Positions 59,501 to 64,000 of a DNA stretch of 64,000 nt are shown here, one piece after another. The stretch comes from Owenia fusiformis (Eukaryota; Annelida; Polychaeta; Sabellida; Oweniidae). Position 1 is the stretch's first letter, and each line of letters starts with the position of its first letter. Location of the stretch: positions 18,891,754 through 18,955,753 of the forward strand of contig CAIIXF020000011.1 in NCBI GenBank assembly GCA_903813345.2, in the 5' to 3' direction. The position numbers were made by a program, and so were the translations under genes. Below the pieces are notes generated by a model, which saw only the letters and a list, made by a program, of their open reading frames with translations, had not been told where the DNA came from and did not search any database.

Positions 59501-61105
59501 AGAGGTGTCACTTATAAACACCAAAATTGCCATTTTTAAAACATTATCCATTGCCTGTTATTCAAAATTCTGACTTAGACCAATCTTAAGCTTTGCTGTG
59601 AGGGTTCAGTTTTTAAAAAATTCCAAGGGGGTTCAAATTTGACATTTCAGGCCCCACATCACTTGAAAAGTGCTCTACATGGTGAAATACAGTATCAATT
59701 TGAAAGGATATTTGGCCATAGGGGGGGGGGGGGTGGGTTCTAAAGCGAGAAGGGTTTAATGAATTTTCTGACATTCTTCCATAAAAATCTTGTTATATTA
59801 TTCCCATCTGTTTCCACTCTTTTCTACTTGGCTATTTGGCATTTCAAAACATGACTACAATGACTCTCTTCACAAGCGTATCATTTATTATTAATGAAGA
59901 CAAGAAAGATGTCCAAGATGTATTAAAGGCAGAATCAGATCTATAGGGAGTGACAATATTGCAAGCAATGTGCACAGTTGATCTATCACCAATATATTTC
60001 TTATAATCTCAAAAATACGATATCTCCCAAAAGTTCCATGATATGTTATCAATATGGTGAAGTTGTTAGTCTCAAAGTACAAAATTTGGGGGAAAATGTT
60101 TAAATTCTCCCAAATAATAAATGTGGTTAAAATGAATGCATTAATAAAAAATCTTCGTTTTCCTCAAATAAAGTGTAAGCTTTGTTTATTTTTTCTCAAG
60201 GTGCAAGATTTTCTATTTCACAATTCAGTCCAAATTTGGTTAAAATATGCCGATTTTACATGATTTTTCTCATTTTCAAGTGGGTGCAAATGAAATCTCA
60301 GATGGGTGCAAGCCTGTTTTTAAAATCTCAGGTGGGTGCTCCACCCACTTGCTTTAATGCTGGTTAATGCTGATTTGTATCGTTTTAAGTGCTTTTTCTC
60401 TCCCAAAAGCACTAAAAAAGTGATACAAAACATACTGTATATGTATAAATGAATAGTTCTCTGTGGCTGATAACTCTTAAGAACCATCGCAAGTCAAAAG
60501 AAAAACCAGAGACTGCTGCTTAGTAGATCTGATATCACCTTTAATACAGCTGGGTTATCGTTTTGCGGTTATTGAAAAGGAAATTATGACAATGTCAAAC
60601 TAAACCCACGCATGCAAACCACAATGAAAAAACATGGGGTGAAACTCAAAATAATTATTCAATGCACATTTAGCCAATAAACTATTTAAAATATAATTAT
60701 CAGCAAAAAGAAAGTGTTAGTAGTGTCTTTATCTTATTATCTTATGTAACCATAATGGATGAATGCCAACAGTCTCTCAGGCGCTTGTTCATTATATTTT
60801 TTGATGTGAAAAATTTTAACGACAATTAATGTGTTAATTAACTAAATTCTAAATCAAATATAAAAATATTAGAAGAATTACATAAAACCAAATTGTAAAC
60901 ACTTACTCGTTGGAAATTTTTTGGGATGTGTCTGTCTTGACCATATTCCATGGAACGTCATCTGGTATTTTGCAACCCCACAGGCACAGCAATCTGTCAC
61001 TAGCTCAATCGGGGCATCAGTCCCTCCTTCCCCAGCTGTGACACAAACAAAAATAAAAATCACAGTTAGATTAATGAAAATCCACATTTTGAAACTGTTT
61101 TCCAT
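38444..61105 (-). CDS. F-spondin-like secreted matrix protein, 12 exons
   Basis: Twelve exons with GT-AG borders join in consistent phase to 2181 nt, 726 residues. Order: signal peptide (1-~24); Spondin_N (~38-240; CCACGVAKYQMTFHGIWS, WSNIVGSSHSRHYVPWQYGS, MLTMLGPSPDW, YPWDAGTDSGTEY); acidic linker (~252-300); TSP1 x2; Kunitz (~426-480); TSP1 x3; basic tail. TSP1 repeats carry WxxW C-mannosylation and CxxS/TCG O-fucosylation motifs. F-spondins are secreted proteins that bind matrix and act in cell adhesion and axon guidance. This one lacks the Reeler domain of vertebrate F-spondin; spondin-2/mindin also lacks Reeler but has one TSP1. Invertebrate spondins with Kunitz domains are known. Exons 7 to 10 start and end in phase 1, which suits module shuffling. 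Upstream untranslated exons are not excluded. Confidence 0.85.
38935..39101. mobile_element. MITE of the GGCCCGTAGCCAG family, in spondin intron 11
   Basis: It ends GAGCTGGCTACGGGCCTGGA and has the shared TTTTTTCAAAATCATGCAG block. It finishes 28 bases from the donor of exon 11. Confidence 0.65.
39130..39308 (-). CDS. Spondin-like exon 11: TSP1 repeat 5
   Basis: The acceptor CTATTTCCAG leads to VDCQLGEWGPWTQCGKTCGD, then GGQYCEPTLERRYCVLPTC. It ends TCTAAG/GTATGAG in phase 0. The Cys pattern fits TSP1, with the second W-x-x-W kept. Confidence 0.85.
39542..40725 (+). repeat. 41-bp satellite with 205-bp higher-order repeats, in spondin intron 10
   Basis: About 28 copies of a 41-bp unit (CCCTTCAATTCATATTTATT, then GCTCACCAATATATTATATAG-like). 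Variant monomers are ordered: a GCTGGCC type recurs at ~40116, 40321 and 40526, exactly 205 bases (five monomers) apart. Between them the CACAAAT, CTAAATTC, GCAAACC and CTCAAAAA variants follow in fixed order. An earlier GCTGGCC unit at ~39824 is seven monomers away. ORFs through the array arise because 3 x 41 bases is a whole number of codons. Confidence 0.95.
41523..41947. mobile_element. MITE with GATGCGAGTAG ends, in spondin intron 10
   Basis: CTAGATGCGAGTAG at the left is inverted as CTACTCGCATCTG at the right. The left ~200 bases recur at 27450-27655. No ORF or clear target duplication. Confidence 0.6.
42077..42760. mobile_element. Mariner-like MITE, 684 bp, in spondin intron 10
   Basis: Ends CAGGGTCGTCAAAAAAT and, read inward from the right, CAAGGTGGTCAAAAAAT; TA flanks both sides (42075-42076, 42761-42762). 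GTACATCATTCAATT recurs inverted near 42665. Opposing 117-codon ORFs inside show no transposase motif. Confidence 0.7.
43142..43321 (-). CDS. Spondin-like exon 10: TSP1 repeat 4
   Basis: It encodes LECSVGAWTQWTSCTTSCGR, then CHRKLQQKRTCNLQKC. It ends TGTC/GTAAGT in phase 1. Two acceptors fit: after TTTTAAAG (exon from 43321) or GGCAAAG (from 43309). Both keep the frame and differ by four residues. The bases are more GC-rich and CpG-rich than neighbouring exons. Confidence 0.8.
43667..44515. mobile_element. 849-bp hairpin transposon, copy 1, in spondin intron 9
   Basis: Two ~410-base arms are inverted copies meeting near 44091 around a ~10-base loop (GGAGCT ACGTTTATGG AGCTGCTCC region). Ends are CACCCTATGCAGACAGAGCC. 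The target duplication is ATATT (43662-43666 and 44516-44520). Each arm carries GGGTGCGGAGC motifs repeated at its outer and inner ends, likely binding sites (inference). The arms differ at scattered positions. The superfamily is not assigned; 5-bp duplications and CAC ends are known for Transib, but the rest of that terminus does not match well. Confidence 0.85.
44600..44902 (-). CDS. Spondin-like exon 9: linker and TSP1 repeat 3
   Basis: A charged linker (DKKPREEDNINGADEEEFGG) precedes TPWSDWGQCSVTCGRGFMAR, then RCPKKLKQKRRCKKEKC. It ends TGCC/GTAAGT in phase 1. The end of the TSP1 is very basic and could bind heparan sulphate (inference). Confidence 0.85.
45005..45180. mobile_element. MITE of the GGCCCGTAGCCAG family, in spondin intron 8
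   Basis: It has TTCCAGGGGGTTCACATTTG and AAATGCTCAGAATAATGAAA blocks and ends CCCCCTGGCTACAAACC. Confidence 0.55.
45455..45634 (-). CDS. Spondin-like exon 8: Kunitz domain
   Basis: Six Cys follow the exact Kunitz spacing C-x8-C-x15-C-x7-C-x12-C-x3-C (ICSQPRDEGPC ... FTYGGCRGN ... EECINSC). Arg directly follows the second Cys, the P1 position, which in the family predicts trypsin-like protease inhibition; activity is inferred. Both ends are phase 1. Confidence 0.9.
46045..46110 (+). repeat. Dispersed repeat fragment also at 1-66
   Basis: TTCCATATGGCTTGAAATCT, CTCGTTTTTAATGAGATTTT and AGAGATCTGCATT match the first bases of the window with small indels. Confidence 0.5.
46610..46742 (+). repeat. 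Tandem 58-bp repeat beside the exon 7 donor
   Basis: AAAGATGGCGTGCARGATTG starts at 46610, 46668 and 46726 (third partial). Each unit contains TACTGTACAACTGAGTGTAC, a self-complementary stretch. The array ends within 5 bases of the read-through stop of exon 7. Confidence 0.85.
46767..47150 (-). CDS. Spondin-like exon 7: TSP1 repeats 1 and 2
   Basis: It contains DWSDWSDCSATCGVGMHFRK and NWSDWSPCSVTCGKGMQERL with six Cys each. The donor CCAG/GTCTGT is weak but is the one that keeps phase 1 into the Kunitz exon. Without splicing, the frame meets TAG at 46747-46749, giving a short form ending after two TSP1 repeats. Confidence 0.85.
48012..48146 (-). CDS. Spondin-like exon 6: acidic linker
   Basis: It encodes GMPATCDASSEEEADNEVG, TDDNIGENPKPGMNKPGMPQ and DPITQE. 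It is low-complexity and acidic, with one Cys. The acceptor TTTTTGTTAG and donor GAGA/GTGAGT keep phase 1 at both ends. Homology is not recognisable, so it rests on splice fit. Confidence 0.65.
48521..48668 (-). CDS. Spondin-like exon 5
   Basis: It encodes SPNRKTDPPEKIHRITNTFP, then SPFYDPDNPIKPLARLEIKR and IYPKP. This is the conserved segment after Spondin_N (SPFYDP, A-x-I-x-R). It ends CCAG/GTGAGT in phase 1. Confidence 0.85.
49124..49233 (-). CDS. Spondin-like exon 4: end of Spondin_N
   Basis: The acceptor TTTTCCAG precedes TSALNLCINSNCSWAGDQTI, then ELYPWDAGTDSGTEYM. PWDAGTDSG is nearly invariant in Spondin_N domains. It ends ATG/GTACGT in phase 0. Confidence 0.9.
49546..49690 (-). CDS. 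Spondin-like exon 3: Spondin_N
   Basis: The acceptor TGTTTCCAG is followed by SDHVRTVIKTSGIW, then FSVNRTHHFMSMLTMLGPSP and DWCVG. It ends GTTG/GTGAGT in phase 1. NRT is a possible glycosylation site. Confidence 0.9.
52220..52315 (+). repeat. 20-bp tandem repeat
   Basis: CACCTCACCAATTTGAATT-type units recur four to five times with small changes. Confidence 0.75.
55528..55722. mobile_element. MITE of the GGCCCGTAGCCAG family, in spondin intron 2
   Basis: It starts ACCCATAGCCAGGGGGGT and ends GCTGGCTACGGGCCTGGA, the best-preserved inverted ends of the family here. C-runs of variable length lie inside. No ORF of its own. Confidence 0.7.
56555..56706 (-). CDS. Spondin-like exon 2: Spondin_N
   Basis: The acceptor TTTTTTGCAG leads into NTHLLHWSNIVGSSHSRHYV, then WQYGSYSSRGVKEVCEYG. 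It ends CAT/GTAAGT in phase 0. It matches the HWS-IIG-SHS core of the family. Confidence 0.85.
56786..57365 (+). repeat. VNTR in spondin intron 1: 38-bp units turning into 63-bp units
   Basis: About four 38-bp units (CAATGGCACAATCACACC...) run from 56786. From ~56950 a 63-bp unit (a 38-base part plus 25 bases CAATGGCACATAATAGCAACACAGT) repeats about six times almost unchanged. Because 63 is a multiple of three, long ORFs open on both strands (56981-57373 and 56920-57387). The array begins within 80 bases of the exon 2 acceptor. Confidence 0.9.
57756..57953. mobile_element. TTAA-target MITE, 198 bp, in spondin intron 1
   Basis: TTAA flanks both ends (57752-57755 and 57954-57957). Inverted arms of ~47 bases start AGGGGCTCAACATCTTTGGT. 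It is unrelated beyond the AGGG ends to the 18700 family. Confidence 0.8.
57958..60906 (-). other. Rest of spondin-like intron 1
   Basis: No exon is recognised. It contains a partial GGCCCGTAGCCAG-family MITE (59605-59745) and a reversed, diverged TTAA MITE copy from 59927 (TTAA at 59923-59926) to about 60180. GATGGGTGCA-type words recur at 60280-60350. Confidence 0.45.
60907..61105 (-). CDS. Spondin-like exon 1: signal peptide and start of Spondin_N
   Basis: I chose ATG at 61105 (MENSFKMWIFINLTVIFIF) because the hydrophobic core follows directly; an in-frame ATG at 61198 adds 31 polar residues. A third Met (61087) is also possible. The exon ends ACGA/GTAAGT in phase 1 after HPKKFPT. Confidence 0.75.
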
Positions 61106-63202
61106 TTTCAAATAGCGTGATGAGTCCAGGCTACATGGATAGAACCTTGAGGTTTGATCTGCGAATTCCACTTGTGTATCCCTGCCTCTAAATTGCACCT
61201 CTGCTACTCATATAAACTTGTTCCTAATAGATAAGACCATTAAGTTCACAGTGTAATGTAACCCTACACCAAGAAACCACCACGATGGTAAGTAAACTGG
61301 TAAGTTCCTGGTAAAGTTGTTTTCTTATCGGAGGTGCTGTATATACAAGACACCTATTCCAACAAGTTAAGATCACTATGAAGCCTACGAATTACAATTT
61401 TCATCTCCACTTCTCTAAGCTCTTCAGGATTTCATAGAGTCAATTCCGATGCAGGTCCAATGCACATGTGCCTCCTCGAAAAAGTCACATGATTCAGAGA
61501 GCTAATCTAATTGGTTAATGTTATGTGGCGACTAAACTTAAGTCCTGAAGTGTTTTGTCTTCCTTAATACAGACTCTTATTAATCAAGAATTCCCTTATG
61601 ATTGCAAATGTTGGATAACTTCACTAACAGGGTAAATAACTAATCTAAATGTTGAAGTTATGCCTTAGGAGAGGTTTTATCCCTCAACAATAATTAAAGA
61701 TTTTCTAACATAGTAAAGCCAGTAAACCCAGACTCAGCCCTGGAGATTATAGCCTATTATATCTATCATCCAATGATGTTATTTTTGTGATTTTTCCTGA
61801 GCTACAGAAACTCATATAAATAAACCAAGCATAAAATATTCTCATACATGTATTATTATGTACATGTATATATTGAATTTGTTTCATTAAGACCTTTGAT
61901 TTAAATATATATTATGAAAGCGAGTAAAATTCTCAGCTAATTTTTCATGTTTAATATCCACTAATTGTTGCTCAAGCTCCTGGTCTACTTGGGATATGGA
62001 CACACTGGCAGATATGAAAAACCTTTTTGTAGGGCCTCAATTAATGGAAAATAATTTTATAACTTTGGGCCAAATTATCAAAATGGGCCTTAGATTTTTC
62101 AAGTTTGGGATGAGTTTTTGGTATTAGGAATATTTCATTCTTTCTGACTTGGAATGGGCCTCCCCTTGTCACCTTCCAGTTCTACCAGCCTATTTAAAGA
62201 CTGTTACAAAATTATAACCAATTTATGTAGCTAATATGACTATTAAATGTAAAATATAATGGATAAACAATATCTCTATCATATACTTGCGTTATACTTA
62301 TTACAATTTAAGAAACATTTTCTAGCTTGAACTGTAATATTTCTACCCGTAAGTGCTCAAATTAATATGTTTTAAGTAGAGAATAATTAGAAGATTAATT
62401 TGTAAAAAATCAAAATAATCAACTATTAATTCAAAAATTTACTATCGCCATTTTTCAATGATGATGTCTGCCATGTGAATGTGTTATAAAAATGTGTGCA
62501 TTTCAAAACTACAATGATCTCTCATTAAAAGATATATTTCACAAAATTATCTTATCTCTATACAGGCTTTCTGTGGAAAAACTTGTGACCATATATCGCA
62601 TGTCTATTTATTCATACAAAAAAAAAAAAAACGAAAATTGTTATCTTAAACAAAAGTCAGCCAGGTTAGCAGAAGGGGGAGGGGGGTGGTGAATATGCGG
62701 CAAAAGAATAACCACCACCACCTCTTTTCCTATTTTATTTAAATTTCCCAAAAATATATACATAAATAAATAAAAAAACAAAAAAACAATAGAAGTACAC
62801 CCAGTTTGAACTATCAATCGAAACAGAGAAAAATTGCAACATGCAATTTGAATCATCATTTCAAATAATCTCAGTCCAGGAAATTGTCCATTGATTATAA
62901 TATTTAGTGACTTGTTTCTAACAACTTCAATACAACATATCTTCATGACAAGAAACTTACAGTATCTTTATTTAAAGGATTTAAATGGAAGATTACATGA
63001 TGAATAGAAATAATTATATTAAGATAAATGTTAAGTTTAACTGTACATTTCTTTTATCATTGTGCAATTAAAATTCTTTGCAGAAACGTTTTTTGTAATA
63101 GAAACTCCAAATAGCCACCTAAAAATCAAAATATTAATTTCAAATTCATGTTCCAACACATCTATTCCAACTTAATGATGCAGAAAAGGAAACACATAAA
63201 AG
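61106..63202. other. Upstream region of the spondin-like gene
   Basis: It should hold the promoter and 5' UTR. No clear TATA box can be tied to a start. A run of 14 A near 62619 is the only simple repeat of note. The bases 62030-62160 (GGGCC-rich) look like an old transposon remnant. Confidence 0.35.
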
Positions 63203-64000
63203 CACCCTATGCAGACAGAGCCTGTGGGAAATATTGGGTGCGGAGCAAATGAGCGGAGGGTGCGGAGCTAACGGTTATTTTTGAATTTAAATTTGGGATA
63301 TTTCTGAAACTAAGCCGTTTTGGGACTTCAAATATACCAAGATATGTGTATTTGACACCAAATATCAATACAATTGTGAAAATAGTAGCGCAATTCATTC
63401 TATAGCGACGCAGTGTGCCTTAAACCTTTCCCAGACCTATATATTTTGAAATTATCCTTTTAATACTGAGTCCCCAGCATTCATAAAAAACGGTGTTCAA
63501 GGTGCACTATCTATACAAATTATTTTTGCATCTTGGAAGCCAGGCAGTATCTGTGTGATTTTATAAAAATTCGGAAATTTTTTCAGATATGAGCCCCCTC
63601 TAAATATTGGGTGCGGAGCAGCTCCATAAACGTAGCTCCGCACCCAATATTAAGAGGGGCTCATATCTGAAGAACATTTCCGAATTTTTATAAAATCACA
63701 CAGATACTGCCTGGCTTCCAAGATGCAAAAATAATTTGCATGGGTAGTGTATCTTGAACACCATTTTTTATGAATGCTGGGGACGCAGTATTAAAAGGAT
63801 AGTCTCAAAATATATAGGTCTGGGAAATGTTTAAGGCATACTGCGTCGCTATAAAATGAATTGCACTACTATTTTCACAATTTTATTGATATTTGGTGTC
63901 AAATACACATATCTTGGTATATTTGAAGTCCCAAAACGGCTTAGTTTCAGAAATATCCCAATTTTAAATTCAAAAATGACCGTTAGCTCCGCACCCTCCG
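63203..64000. mobile_element. Hairpin transposon, copy 2, inverted and cut by the window end
   Basis: It starts CACCCTATGCAGACAGAGCC and matches the reverse complement of 43667-44515 almost base for base, including the differences between arms. Its left arm corresponds to the right arm of copy 1. About 50 bases of the element lie beyond the window. Confidence 0.85.

Noticed and set aside
1-64000. CRISPR arrays or bacterial operons
   Set aside because: The tandem repeats lack unique spacers of constant length, and gene structure is plainly animal.

Overview
This is an AT-rich stretch of an invertebrate animal nuclear genome. It has spliced genes with GT-AG introns, AATAAA polyadenylation signals, a LINE, and a very dense population of short non-autonomous DNA transposons and satellites. 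Gene content (F-spondin-type and Link/PAN extracellular proteins) is metazoan. A lophotrochozoan such as a mollusc, annelid or brachiopod is my guess, but nothing in the sequence fixes the phylum.

Layout. 1-7.1 kb: a ~6.8 kb foldback element whose arms carry tandem ~180-bp repeats, with two younger transposons nested in it. 7.8-10.7 kb: short inverted-repeat transposons. 10.9-21 kb: a cluster of small secreted PAN/Apple plus Link-domain genes. Copy 1 (+) is interrupted by an insertion, copy 2 (-) is intact with 207 residues, and copy 3 is a half-exon remnant; duplicated non-coding repeats lie between them. 24.15-25.67 kb: an intronless MFS transporter on the + strand. 25.7-31.2 kb: MITEs and a minisatellite. 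31.3-37 kb: a LINE on the - strand with both ORFs open. 38.4-61.1 kb: a 12-exon F-spondin-like gene on the - strand, whose exons join in phase into a 726-residue protein (signal peptide, Spondin_N, acidic linker, two TSP1, Kunitz, three TSP1, basic tail). Its introns hold a 41-bp satellite with 205-bp higher-order structure, an 849-bp hairpin transposon, a 63-bp VNTR and several MITEs. 61-64 kb: upstream sequence and a second copy of the hairpin transposon in inverted orientation, cut by the window end.

The spondin-like and PAN-Link proteins are both predicted to be secreted and matrix-binding. No shared pathway is shown by the sequence. The most unusual items are the nested foldback element, the PAN-Link family with a possible new intron made from a transposon, the Reeler-less spondin with a Kunitz domain between TSP1 repeats, and the intronic higher-order satellite. 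All exon boundaries were read by eye from splice motifs and codon phase.
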